64,000 bases of DNA from Todiramphus chloris collaris (Eukaryota > Chordata > Aves > Coraciiformes > Alcedinidae), in the NCBI GenBank assembly GCA_025345505.1, contig JANVCC010000021.1, positions 28,096,970-28,160,969 on the forward strand, given 5' to 3'. Position 1 is the first letter of the stretch. Every line of letters starts with the position of its first letter. Shown here piece by piece: positions 10,907 through 22,594 of the stretch. A program made the position numbers and the translations under genes. Below the pieces are notes generated by a model. That model searched no databases. It was not told the DNA's origin and saw only the letters and a list, made by a program, of their open reading frames with translations.

Positions 10907-11428
10907 ATGGAGAAGCGAGGGGAGGGCGAGCCGTTCTCCCACCCCTTGGAGCCGGAGCCCGAGCCGCAGCCGGCGCCCGAGCCGCAGCCGGCGCCGCCGC
11001 CGGGGGAGAAGCGCTTCAGGCTGTGGTACGTGGGCTCGTCATGCCTGGACCGGCGGACCACGCTGCCCATGTTGCCCTGGCTGATGGCCGAGATCCGCCG
11101 CCGCGGGCAGCGGCAGGAGCCCGGCGGTGCCCTGGGCAGCGGGGTGCCGGCCCGCGAGGTGCTGCTGCTGCTGGGCTCGCCCACCCTGCGCTGCGTGCCC
11201 GCCGGACCCGCCAGCCCCGGCCGCCCCGCCGGCCCCGCCGCCGGCCCCGGCCGCCCCGCCAGCCCCGCGCCCGCCGTCTTCATTTTCGAGCACAAGCCGC
11301 AGCACATCTCCCGCTTCATCCACAACAGCCACGACCTCACCTACTTCGCCTACCTGATCAAGTCGCAGCCCGACAACCCCGACTCCCCCATGGCCTGCCA
11401 CGTCTTCCGGGCCACCGACCCCAACCAG
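10907..11428 (+). CDS. TBC1D4: TBC1D4 (AS160) first coding exon, partial protein of 174 residues
   Basis: TBC1D4 is a cytosolic Rab GTPase-activating protein. Phosphorylated by AKT and AMPK, it releases the brake on GLUT4 vesicle delivery to the plasma membrane in muscle and fat. I recognise the exon from near-identity to vertebrate TBC1D4: an N-terminal [12 protein letters not shown] segment (human has a similar PFPHPLEPEP), [18 protein letters not shown] and [14 protein letters not shown] at residues 35-66, [16 protein letters not shown] (125-140), [15 protein letters not shown] (141-155) and [13 protein letters not shown] (162-174). The first PTB/PID domain begins near residue 35 and is cut by the exon end. 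The start is secure: ATG 10907 has a CCGCCATGG context and is the first ATG in this frame. The exon is 522 bp, so the intron is phase 0, as expected if human exon 2 begins V-P-D-V. Residues 15-32 (Glu/Pro/Gln/Ala) and 98-123 (Pro/Ala/Gly) are low-complexity; by recollection the exon is about eight residues longer than in human. AKT sites and the TBC domain lie in later exons, outside this window. Confidence 0.95.
10961..10996 (+). repeat. 18-bp tandem duplication inside TBC1D4 exon 1
   Basis: An 18-bp unit, CCCGAGCCGCAGCCGGCG, occurs twice in direct succession and encodes PEPQPA twice, followed by PPP. It keeps the reading frame. It falls in the disordered segment before the PTB domain, where length variation is likely tolerated. 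Confidence 0.85.
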
Positions 11429-11434
11429 GCGAGT
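11429..11434 (+). other. Non-canonical GC 5' splice donor of TBC1D4 exon 1
   Basis: Homology places the exon end after ACC-GAC-CCC-AAC-CAG, and the bases that follow are GCGAGT. This matches the donor consensus CAG|GTRAGT except for C in place of T at +2, which is the standard form of a GC-AG intron. The nearest GT is at 11433-11434; using it would add four bases and break the frame with a phase-0 exon 2. An assembly error at this base is the main alternative. Confidence 0.75.
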
Positions 11435-13398
11435 GGCGGCGGGGGCAGAGGGAGGGGGCGCTGCCCGGGATCCCCCCCGCTTTATTTCCCCTCTTCTTTC
11501 TCCTGACGAGACCCCCGGCGCTGCCCTCAGCAGCCGCAGAGGGGGTTGGTGTGCTCGCTCGGGTCAAGACAGCGCTTGCGGGACGCTGCGGAACCATCAC
11601 CTCCCACGCATCCACCCACCCACCCGCGCAGTGGGGTAACCTGAGCGGGGCCGGCCGTGCCCGCTGGGCTTTCCCCGGGGCCGCACCTGCGCTGCACGGC
11701 GCCGAGGTGCTCGGGCAGCTGCAGCTCTGCGGGAAGGCGGCGGCTTAGTTGGGGTGGGCACACCATCCTGCGTGGCCCTAGGGCGCTGTGCCACCCCAAG
11801 CGCACGGCGCACCCACCTGGCTGCCAGCCTCTGCGAAACCCGGTGCGCTGGGGGATAGAGCCCCTTTCTCTCTGCCAGGTCCCCCTTCTGCGGGGAGGCC
11901 TCGCATCCTGCAACAGCTCAGTGCGAGCGCGCTTTGTGCTCAGCGAGCAAAAGGCAGAATTTGTGTTAGACTGCCCTTACAGCGGGGTCCGTGCTGGAAA
12001 CGGACCGCATGGCAAGGACCGTGCTGTCACGCACCCCCCTGCTGGTGCAGAAACCAGCATTTCTGACCAGTGGGCCCTGTTTTGCTCACAGGTCATGCTA
12101 AGGACACCTGTCTGTTCTTAGGCACACACTGTAGTGCTACAAACAACCCTAGGTTTGGGTGGAGACATTGTTGATAAAGTGCCAACTGGGAAAAAAAGCT
12201 CTAACAGTAAGACTGTATTTTCCTGACTCTTCTAACAGGCTTTGGCTCATACATCAAATGTGCAGCAGGCTCCTTCCTCCTGTATGTGAGTGATGGTGGT
12301 GTGATGAGTAGGTCTGGCTGGTGATTTAGCACAGTGACAGCAAGAAAAGGGCCTTTCAGTAACAATACTTTCATTGAATAAGTTAAGACACCTTCCCCTC
12401 AGTTTTCACAGATGTGTATGCAGGTAGAACGCATGCAATTAAAAATGCTGGGTTTTACCAGAACCACTTAGATGACTTACTAGATCTCACTGAACGGTTG
12501 CTTGGGATTCTTCTGGGTTTGATTTTTTGTTGTTTAGGGTGGTTTGTTTTTTTTTTTTTAAGTGAAGAGGTTAGGAAGTATTAAGAAAACAACTATTAAT
12601 TCTCATTTAAAGCAACATGCGGACAGAGATTCCGACATGGGAGGGATTTAGATTGTGTACATAGCTGTGGCTTGAGCAATCGTCAAAAATAAGACAGGCG
12701 GTATCCCAAGTGTAGGTAACTGCGCTTAACTTGTTGGCAACTGCTGCCACTGTTGTGCTCTGCCAGGAGAGCACGCGGAATGAGCATGAAATGGAAGGGA
12801 TTGCTTCTGGCAAGGGAGGAGCCGAAACGTCCTTCTGGAGTCTGACCATATGGACTGAAGTGAGCCTCTCATGGACTGAAAGTTCCTGTTGTTGGCAGAA
12901 GATGCTGAATCAAATTTATTTCTGGGGTAAATCTGCTCTGGTGCTGTAAGTTTGTAAGACAACCTCGCTCTCTAAGATAGTGGATCCCTGTTACTCTTGT
13001 GGACATACAAAATACTATGTACATTTACACTTGGGAGGCTGTTTCTGACTAAACTTCTTATCTATGTATCTTCCCTTTTTTTTTCCTTGTAGAGGAAAAT
13101 TATGTTCATGGAATTAAATCCAAATGATACTATAGGTAAAGACTATCTATTGAAGGAAGTTACTGATGTGAACTAGTTCCCTTTTATGAACTCCTGTCTT
13201 GTTTTGACAATACAGTCTAAATTTTGTCTGTCAACCATGTTATTGTTAACAAAGAATAAGTCCCTTGCACGAGGGTTACTCAGCACATGATTTTCAGACA
13301 AAGAACTGCAATCAGAGTAGTAGTTGCAGCAATGTGATTCACAAGTATCTGACTAACAGGCAGGTTTTCTTAAGGTATCAAAAGGAAAAGAAGGTGTA

Positions 13399-13415
13399 TT
13401 TTTTTTTTTTTTTTT
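13399..13415. repeat. Oligo-T tract
   Basis: About 17 consecutive T on the + strand, followed by pyrimidine-rich sequence. Similar tracts of 12-16 T occur at about 12547, 16674, 17282 and 24325. They are ordinary length-variable homopolymers. Confidence 0.85.
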
Positions 13416-13846
13416 CTGTTTCCCCTCCTGAGTTTTGTTACTAGTTTTTGATGCTTAGTAGGCTAAGTCCATACAGGTTTCTAGCTGTTGAGCTGTGCTT
13501 AAGCCTAGTCCTGAGTAGATGAAATCAGGCTGCAGGTTGCTAGCTCTGAAAATCTTTCAAAGCTCTTGATTGTTATAAAATAGATGCTGTTCTTGCAAGG
13601 TTTCAAGGTCTTTAAGTATGTGCTTCTGTTTCGTATTGGTTATGTGAGCTTCACGGTGCATATTAGCTTAGAAAGTATTTTTCACAGCTGTTATTTTAAG
13701 ACAACCTCGTTTTCCACTTAAGCCACAGTCACTTTGAGCCAATGTAAGTCAGTACCACTACTGAGAGAAGTGATCCTGTTCTTTTCAAGCTTTGACCCCT
13801 CATTTCTTCCTCTTGACTTTGTCCTTGTGGCAGCACAACTGTTTGT

Positions 13847-13861
13847 GCAGCCACCTGGTGA
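13847..13861 (-). promoter_or_regulatory. CTCF-like motif, reverse orientation
   Basis: Read on the minus strand this is TCACCAGGTGGCTGC. It shares the 12-base core TCACCAGGTGGC with the site at 3920-3934 and matches the CTCF consensus at 13 of 15 positions (first base and one purine position differ). It lies about 2.9 kb inside intron 1 and points back toward the promoter, opposite to the sites at 3920 and 9988. Confidence 0.35.
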
Positions 13862-15059
13862 ACAGGATCAGGGAGCTGACTGGCATTAAACTTACTTTTC
13901 CCCCACCTTTGCTGGTTTGGTTCCAAACCTCTTCCCTTGTGTGCTTTACTGTGCAACACTAACACCATTTACATCAAGACGTGTAGATTGCAGGCACAGT
14001 GAGCGGCCAAGAAGGGGAAGGATCAGATAGCATTTCCAGAAGCTGGACTGACTTCAGACTGTCCGGAGATGACTGCAAAGCCATGCTGCCACTCATCTTG
14101 GAGGTATTAAGTTCAGCAGCCTGCTAAAGTTGCTCTGGAATGAAGGAAGAGTACAGCAGATGTCATGTGGTCTTTTGAGTTAGAAGAGAGCTAGCTGTAT
14201 TTTTTTAATGATGAATGTAAATTATGAAAGTGAGGGGATGACAGTTGACTACCAAGAGAGAGTGTGAGTACAGTAATTCGAAAAACAATGTAGGTGAGAA
14301 TGAAAACATTGGCTTTGAGCCCATTGCTTTGTCCTCCAGTGGTATCGCACAGTGCCTAGGATGCACATGTGTTCACTGTGACTGCAAAAGGGGCTGTTAT
14401 TTGCCAGTCCCCACAAATTTCTTTAGTAGATGACCAATAAAAAGCCAATACTGTATGTGCTCTGAAAACATCAGGGAAGATAACATCTTTTAATGTTATT
14501 TGCTGTCACTGAAGAAAAATGAAAGAGGGATGTGGCACGGAACACCTTCACATTTTATTTCAAAGCCTGCAAATTGTAGGTAGAGCTGAAAAGTAGGAGC
14601 CAGTGGGTTGACACTTGTTCTGGAGTGGTACTTTGGCACAGTGTCACAGAGCTCAGCTGCCGATATGGGGGTGGATATTACAATACTTCTGTTTGGGGGG
14701 GGAAAGTGTGTGTTGGGTGCTCTTTCTTTTGCCTTTTAATTACAAGGGAAGAGAAAACATGGAGCCATCTCACTGGTGAGGATGAGAACAGAAATTTTTC
14801 ACTTTTTCATCCCCTGCAGAATTACTACAGTGTTTGCTTCTTCTCATAACATTTCAAAGCAGCATCCAGGGTAGCTGTCTGTTCAGTGCTGGCTAGTAGC
14901 TCCTGAATAGCAGCCAGAGATTTGCTAGTTTTGCATTGCTGTCACTTGAGAGTTATCTACAATGCATGGGGTCTGTCTGTAGACATCAGATGACAGCATT
15001 GTCTCATTTTACATTTGGCAGATTTTCTTCACAGCCTCAGGAACAGTTGTTTGTGTGTT

Positions 15060-15148
15060 AGTGTTTTTTTTTATTTTGTGTGGTTGTTTGTGCTTTTTGT
15101 TTGGTTTTTTGTTTGGTTGTGTTTTTTGTTGTTGGTTTTTATTTTTCA
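15060..15148. repeat. T/G-rich low-complexity tract
   Basis: A strand-asymmetric block of T runs broken by single or double G (GTTTGG, TTTTTTG, GTTGTTGG). It gives a spurious Phe/Leu/Trp/Val-rich open frame at 15015-15290 that should not be read as a membrane protein. Confidence 0.8.
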
Positions 15149-15435
15149 CTTAAACCAATGGTTCATGTGTATATCAGGCATACCCTTTTCCCAGACACTA
15201 AGATTAGCATTTTCAACCTCAACTTCAACACATTTTTACCATGAAATAGTTATTTTATTCTATAAACCAGATTTTAATTGTGTGAAATGAATCAATGCTG
15301 TTTGACAATTGCTCTGGAGGAGAGATTTATGGTCTAATCTCTTTCAGCACTTTTTTTTGTTTGTTTGTTTTTTTATTATTAGTCTGGTCTAGACTGTGCA
15401 TTTTCTTGAAACATGAATAAGCATGATTTTGGGGA

Positions 15436-15458
15436 TTTATATATATATATTTTTTTAA
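15436..15458. repeat. (TA)n plus T run
   Basis: Seven TA dinucleotides run into a T tract. A short simple repeat with no visible function. Confidence 0.75.
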
Positions 15459-18400
15459 CCTTAACTGGCTTCCTAAATCTAATTATGCTGTAATTGATTC
15501 TTATTAGTGCAGATAGTTGTCTCCTCCAGTTAAGCAAGAACTTACTTGGTGCATTTTGTCTTTGTTTTAGAAACCTTATAAGCAGTGATATAAATACGTT
15601 GTTACGAGGTTTCAAAACTAATCCAAGCTGTCTGTGAAAGAAAAATATTCTGGTGCACAGACCTCAGTAGGATTTAGGGCTTGTGTGTATAATCTGGAGC
15701 TGCGGCGTTGTGCTGCAACCACATGTTAGGGGGACTAGGCTGTCTCAAGGCGAAGCAGAAATAATGGAGCATTTTGCTGACAAAATAAAGCTGTGTTAAG
15801 AACTGGAGAGGTAGAGGGTCGGGAACAAGAGCCAGCAGCAGCCTGCTTGTAACTCAAATCCCTGCTCTGTCATTGCTGCATGGGCTAAAAGTCAACAACA
15901 TTTGTCTATTCCAAGAGTGTGTTAATTGTCTGTTAGATAATTTTCAGTAAAGCAAGGCTGTGAGACAATTTATTCTGAAAAACAAGGCATCAGTATAAAG
16001 TCTTTCATTTTAGCTATTCAAAGGAGCCTTTTATGCTGTAATAATACCACCTTCTGCAAAGCTGCTTATTGAAGAATGTATGTTAAAAATGTTTGAAGAA
16101 GAAAGTTTGTGAACTTCACATTCATAATCCTTTTGTGCTTTGATTTTTATGTGACACGGGAGCATGAGCTGAATGTCGGCAGAGTCTTGGCATATTAAGT
16201 ATGTATGTACAGCATTGTTGGAATTCATATTGCTGCATGGGTGGAGTCATCTGATAAGTTGTTTAGAATAAGAATAACAGACATGATAAAAAAGATAGTC
16301 TCTGGGTTTTGAAGGATTTTGCAGGAAATGGGAGAGTAGCAGAGTTTGGTTGCTAGATAGACTGGAGCGCACTTTGCTGAGGAAAGAGGTAACACGGTTT
16401 TCCATGAGAAAGATAGGTTGTCCCAGTTTTAGCAAGACAACAAGTCTTGGAGAGACCAAAAGAAAATTTCCTCTTAAATTTGCGTGGGTCAGAATTTCAT
16501 TCATGGGGTGAGAAACTGAAAAGCAATGATTCAAAACAAAGGGTGGATGCTAAAGGCTTGTGATGAATGCAGAATTGTGCAGTGAGCGGCCTCATTATCT
16601 CCAGCCTACATGGGCTATACAGCCTCAGATGAAAAGTCTTGTGCTCCCTTTCTTTGTTGCTGTGTTTTTGGTATTTTTTTTTTTTTTGCTTGTTTGGTTT
16701 GTTTAAACAGTGTCTGAATTAAGATTTGGGAAGTGGAAATGAAAGTTGCGAGATTAAGGTTTCATTTTTGTTTTCCTTGATAGATTTGTCACTTTTTTTT
16801 TTTTTAAATCAGACTGCTTCTCATATTTTAGGCTTGTAAAGCTATCTTTAAATTCCAGTTTTGAACATCTTGTCCATAATAACTTTCTCCCATCTCCCAA
16901 ACAGAAGAAATAGTAAAAACATTAGAATTGCTAACTGTTTCTATATGGGGATGTGTAGTCTTTTTCTCCCTGAGTAATGTTTACGAGAGGAAAGGGAATG
17001 GTTTTAAATATTCTTATGTGTTGTGTTTGTAGAAAGAATTAATTCATTTTCCCTTTTGCAGTTCCTGAAAACCACCCCATTGTTTAGGGAGTAGAAGCAA
17101 TATTACATAGGATTGTATTTTCAGAAAGGCAAAATAAAATTTAGAATGAATAATATATTGAGAGGGGCTGTAGGTAATACAGTGACCGGATAATAAGGCT
17201 GTTTTATTTAATGAAAGGAGCTTGTCTGCATCTGTACACACCAAATCAAGGCTCCTCTTCTGATTATGTGTTTCTTCTTTCTTTTTTTTTTTTTTTAACT
17301 TGTCCTGTTTTCCAACTGTAAATACAGTTCTTTTTAAAAATAATTAAATAGAAAACTGACTTCCAAAAGGTTTGGCTAGCTTTGGTTTGTCTTGGCAACA
17401 GGGAGAGTCTGATTTTTAGAGATGGCAAAAATTTTGGACCAAAATGCTTACAAGTTGTGTTTATAAAAGTGCATGCTAAAAAAGATTCAATTTCTAAACA
17501 GTCACCACAGAATAGTAGTGCAACTGCCTCCTACCAGTGTCTACTCTTGCTAGAGTTTGGTATGACATTTGATGTGCACAGCTTACCCTTACTTGCATCT
17601 CTTCCATCTGTTTTCCCTGTTTGCCTGGAACTCCCTGAGTATTTTCAATTTCTCTGAGGTAAAATGATTATCAATGCAATGAATTTCGGGGACCTATCAC
17701 AGAGCTTGCTGTAGGTGTTCCAGAATTTTCAGCAGCATTGTCATGGTCCCCTCAGCTGTCCTTTGCCACCTGGTTTTGTTTCCTTTGTGGTTTCAGACAC
17801 TATTTCAAGTTCACAGACAAGAAAAAAAAAAGAAGAGTTTGTTTCCCTGTGGCTTTCATAATTTGTCCTGTATGTGAACTGTGGCATCATCTACCTTCAT
17901 GGTCTTCACTGTTCTGAGGCACTTTTTTAGACACCACAAGAAGATGACTGAGTAAAAAGAGAAGAGCTACTGAAAGTTTTGTATAGGTTATGAAGTAATT
18001 CGGTGTTTGAGGGCAGCTGGAATGTAAACTTAAAGCAACAAAGTGAAGTAACTTAATTCATAAACAGGATCTGTGCTTTTCTGTTCTGTCTAGACTGTAA
18101 TACAATATCTACCACCTTATGTTCTGACACAGATAAGTACATCAAGACCACGGGCAGTAACATGGGTTCCAAAATAAAGCAGAGCATCACTAATGCAAGA
18201 TAAGTGTATGACATGTCAAAACCAACCATATCTGCCCTGGAGAGGTCTTCAAAGTGTAAAAAGACAATGCTGAATGTCAGAGGGTGGGGGTGAAGGCGCG
18301 AAGTGTGGAAACGGTTACCAGGGCAATGCATGAACTATGTGACCTTCTGTTTTGTGATCTGTTTTGGGTACCAGAGAACATGCATCACTTTTGGATATGC

Positions 18401-21400
18401 ATGTTTTCATCCATGAACATGGATTCCCCCTCCCCCCCTTCTAGGTGTATTAATTAAATGACAACTAGTAGATCAGTGAGGTGGGCAAATAAACATTCTT
18501 GGTGGTCCTGTAGATCTGAAAGTACTCTGATAATTCAATTTTCCTCTTGGTGTTGGTCAGAGGTAAGCTTGTTTGTGCTGTAGGGGATTAGTTCTAGTAG
18601 TATATCTAGGACTACAGGGAAAAGGACACAAAAAACCTAAACAAGCAAACAAAACCAGATGCATTTGCACCAAAGGGCTCATTGTAGCCCATATTAAGAG
18701 TCTTAACTCTTACATTTTTATAAAAGTTAACAACGTATCTTGAAAACTCCTGTTAGTTTGATTCAGAACACAGTTGTGCTTCACCAGCACAAAAATTACC
18801 ATTGTCTGAAGCTGAATTCCCTCTCCTCTCCACCAGCCGTTGAACGTTTGAAATTAACAGTATTATATACTGCTGTTTGAATTGAAGCCTGCTTAATGCC
18901 ATCCCTCTCTTAAGTGAAACCAGCTGCTTGGTCCTCCCCCTCCCTGCTGCAAGGAATTAGGACTTCCAATAAGAAGTTAATTACTTGGTTGTCTTCTGGA
19001 GATGATGGTAATGCTGGGATTTCCAGTGCTTCCTGAGCAAAGAAGGAAAACTATGGTAGCAGTGAGGCCCCTAGGTATCATTTCAACTTCCCCAGGTAAA
19101 TTTTTGTGTGTTGGCTTCAGCTGTTGTGCTTAAACATAGCTCTTGTGTCCTTCTGCATGGTTTTAGTTCCTTCAATCAACCAAACAAAAACCTGCAATGT
19201 GTACTTCAGAGGCTCTCATACCAGGAAGACTCTTGTTCAGGCAGTGTAGATAGCATATAGTAAGTACAAACATAATGTGTAAATTTTGTATTTATGTTCA
19301 GAACCTTTGAAAGATGTCACAAATTAATAAACAGTTACCTAGAAGCATGACAGTTTCTTTCACTTCAGATCATTTGTAAGAGAGGCAAAATACTTCAGTT
19401 GAACCACTGCAAAGAAAATAAATTTTTTTTTGTTTGTTTTGTTTTGAAATGGGCTCCTGATATCCTTTAGAAATTCTGCTTAGTACTTTGGAGGAATTGT
19501 ATCTACTAAACCATGCTTTCTGGCTTTACAAGTTACTTGCAATAGTGAGTTGTCTTCATCTCTTCTCAAATCTCATTGCTTTCTCATGAAATCCATAATT
19601 TCCTTTTTTACTGTTTTATTTCTTCAGAATTAGATAGGCTTTTACAAATTATCTTTTCTGGAAACTTGGAAGGGCAAAGGGTGAGGTTGTTCTTGTTCTA
19701 CATCTCTGGAACTAGTAAAGATAAATAGGATTCTAGAGTATTGGGCATGTGGCACTTTACTGCAGGATTAAATTCATTTAAAATGCAAGCAGGAGAGAGA
19801 TCCTTATTCAGAGCCTGTGAGAAAGACTTGTAGAAGCTGTTAGATAAAACCAATACCACAGAAGTGTGACTTTTTCCCAATTCCACCCATTGCTGTCTCT
19901 GTGTTTTTCCCCTTCCCATTACAGCTGACTTTCAAATATATTTCAGTCATGACGTTCATTTTTGCATGTTGATAAACTTTAGCAAGCAGCTTGCTCTGTT
20001 AAAATGACTGGGGTTATGTTTTATTACTCTTCTTGGCAAGAACATATGGATCTGCACAGTGCTGTTTAGATATCCTTGATGCACTGAAAAAACATGTTAC
20101 GGGAAGTCAGAATATTACCCTCAGGGGCACAGCAGTGATTGCCTGCCAGACTGTTCACAATTTTGGTTTTACTAGCAAGATTAATAAATATGTACTTTTT
20201 AGGATGCTGATGTTAAATATATTTCACATTCCCTGTGATGCCAATATGGTTTTCCTGTTATGTTCATTAAATTAAAATAACAGGGGAAAAAAAAAAAAAG
20301 AGCAGTGTCCCAGGAACTTTGGGAGTAGGGAGTGGTCTGTGGGTTCTTGACTATTTCTGAACTAGAGTAAATACTCGGTAAAGGAGCAATGAAAGGCTAG
20401 GACGTGCAATGTTAATTCATTGAAATGTATTTTTATATGTCTTCTCATAGGTTGGTTTTTGCTTTGCCTTGACTATTCCTAACAACTCAATCTCAAGTTA
20501 CGGTGGGATTTCTAAATAAAAATAGAAGTAGGGTAGTACATATTTAACAGAGCTGCTTTTGCCAGAGAGGAACCAGTTGCTTGCTTTGGGACCGCTCAGC
20601 TTGAAGGGCAGAAACAAAGCAGCACATAAATTCCAGCTAAACCCTGTGCTGAAACCTGATGTATGACCTTCAGGTTGATGTCCACAGTAGAGTGCAGTAC
20701 ACACACAAAGTTCTGTGATTCCTGCCTGCCCCAGCTCAGCTGTAGCGTGCAAAATGATGGCTTCAGTCGTCTAAGGTGAAAAAAATAATTCCTGCTGGTG
20801 TGCAGATTAGAGAGAAGGGATTATGCATATAACCTGCTGCCATACTTGGCAATGGAATCCAATACCAAACTGCCCTTGGTGGCATGGTACTTTTGTGGCA
20901 ATCTATGTAGTTTAGGATACGAATTGCCAAACAAGCTATTGTAACTATACTTAAAAAAATCCCAAAACCGAACAACAAAACCCCATTATTTAAGATGACA
21001 AAGTGTTACCCTAATGCACAAATCCCATTGCATCTGGTACAAGAGCTTTCTATGGAAAATACTGCTCTTCCTGTAACATTTGGTTCAGGCTTGTGTACAA
21101 GACTGGGTTTTTTTATGGAGAAAGATTTTAAACAAATACCCTTTTTGTAGAAAATACTTCTGGCTTGACTTTGTGGTTATACTCAATGAAAATCCCTTCA
21201 TTTTCTTTGCAGCAGGACTGCAAGCTTGAGCAGTACAAAGCAGGTCATAAGGAGGATTGACTTTTTTTTGTAAACCAACTACATTATAAATAGAGGCAAG
21301 TTGTTGGCTACTTTTCAGAAGCACTTTTTGTGGACAAACCTTGCCAAAAGAGAAAATAAGTGGGCCTTTCAGTAGCAGCAGCACATCATTCTTTTATCTG

Positions 21401-21656
21401 AATTATTAATGAAGAAACAGACCCAGATTATCCCTGGAATATGTGTGCATGTATTCAGATTTAGCCTTGAGGAAATTTGCTGACCTAAACATGGTAGCAG
21501 TGTGGGAGCAAGGCTACATGACTAAAGTCAGCTCAGAAGGAGTGGGTTTACATCCTGGCACTGCACCTCGGATTCCCTGTCTGCTTAGTGCTATGGAGAA
21601 CTAAAAATAATACCTGCAGTTTAGAGAGATGGTGTGTAGTTTATAAAATGAATAAT

Positions 21657-21773
21657 TTTTGTTGGTTGGTTGGGTTTTTTGTTTGTTTTGCTTTTGTTTG
21701 TTTGTTGTTTGGTTTTGTTGTGTTCCTTGGGTTTTCTTGAGGCTGTTTTTTTGTTGTTTGTTTTTTTTTTCTT
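21657..21773. repeat. T/G-rich low-complexity tract
   Basis: About 115 bp made almost only of T and G on the + strand, with GTTTGTTT, GGTTTTTT and TTGTTG phrases. It is the counterpart of the A/C-rich blocks elsewhere and produces an artefactual Cys/Phe/Leu/Val frame on + and a Gln/Asn/Lys/Thr frame on minus. Confidence 0.8.
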
Positions 21774-22564
21774 TGCTCAATACACAGGTTGTCCTTAAAA
21801 TATACAGCATCACAGTTGGGAGCGTGAGAAATGTGGAGACCAGCCTAGACTGCTAGATTAACCAGCTTGGTGTTTCTTTATGTAACAAGGTGTTTTGTTT
21901 CTGTATGTTCACCTAGTGTTTAGCACTTCTGCTTTACTTAATATCATGCTCTTCCTTGTCCTGGTGTGGGAATCTGAAAGGGAACTTTGGCATTCCATTT
22001 TAATGTTACCATCAATAGTAAGCTGGACAGGAGCTTAACTGTAGTGCCATTTTATTTCTTATCTGAGTCTACATTTTTCAGATTTGATAACTTCTTTGAT
22101 GCGCTTGTGCTCTTGAGTTCTCGCATGACCACCATAAAAAGGTCAAGTTTGGAGAAGATGATTAGTTCTTGGATTTCTGCAGCACAACAGAGTGGATGCT
22201 TCATCTGAAATCCATTACTTCTGGAAGCGTCAACCTCAGACAAGCCAAGGATGTATATTCATATGCTGCTGTGTATTACCTATCAAGTAATAAATCTCCA
22301 AGAATCGTATCATAAATTGGAGTATCTCCAGCTTTTCTATTATACTAAGCATGATGTTGAAGTAGCAGAGTAAAACGCGGCAGTGCTAATTTACTGTTTG
22401 CCAACCCAGCCTGTAATATTGGAGATGTTTTAGCTATTTAGTCCTGCTCTTATGCTTTGCAATTGGACTTAGTCGATTTTTACATGCGTAGTATTACCGC
22501 CGCCTGAAAAAGTTCAGCAGAGTCCCACTGGCTTTGACTCATTTTGCTGGTTTTAAAATGCTTG

Positions 22565-22594
22565 CTGTGGGAAGCTCCTCTGTGGGAAGCTCAA
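22565..22594 (+). repeat. 15-bp tandem duplication
   Basis: CTGTGGGAAGCTC at 22565-22577 is repeated exactly at 22580-22592, a 15-bp period. A second, wider direct repeat flanks it: GCAGAGTCCCA occurs near 22518 and again near 22602, each close to an AAAATGCT. This suggests a local duplication of roughly 85-90 bp on top of the small one. Confidence 0.7.

Larger units (their letters stand above)
10120..11930. promoter_or_regulatory. CpG island / TBC1D4 promoter region
   Basis: GC content and CpG density rise abruptly near 10130 and fall off near 11930, against an AT-rich, CpG-poor background on both sides. The island covers the 5' UTR, the whole first coding exon and about 500 bp of intron 1. 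No convincing TATA box sits at a set distance from a start, and there are several G-rich Sp1/KLF-type stretches (for example near 10270-10285 and 10605-10615), so a dispersed, housekeeping-type start is likely. The exact transcription start cannot be read from sequence. A (GAG)n run at 10694-10712 lies in the putative 5' UTR. Long open frames on the minus strand and in the other + frames across the island are by-products of the scarcity of A/T-rich stop codons. Confidence 0.9.

Noticed and set aside
10121-10942. 273-codon minus-strand open frame in the CpG island
   Set aside because: Arg/Pro/Gly/Ala-rich composition from GC-rich DNA with few stops, no domain, and antisense to the TBC1D4 leader.
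10492-11340. 282-codon minus-strand open frame opposite TBC1D4 exon 1
   Set aside because: Its content mirrors the TBC1D4 coding strand; no independent motif is present.
11023-11748. 241-codon + strand frame overlapping exon 1 in another frame
   Set aside because: Low-complexity Pro/Arg/Ala translation of island DNA; the homologous TBC1D4 frame explains this region.
17764-17778. Third reverse-oriented CTCF-like core (CCACCTGG) in intron 1
   Set aside because: Four mismatches to the 15-base consensus on the minus strand; too weak.
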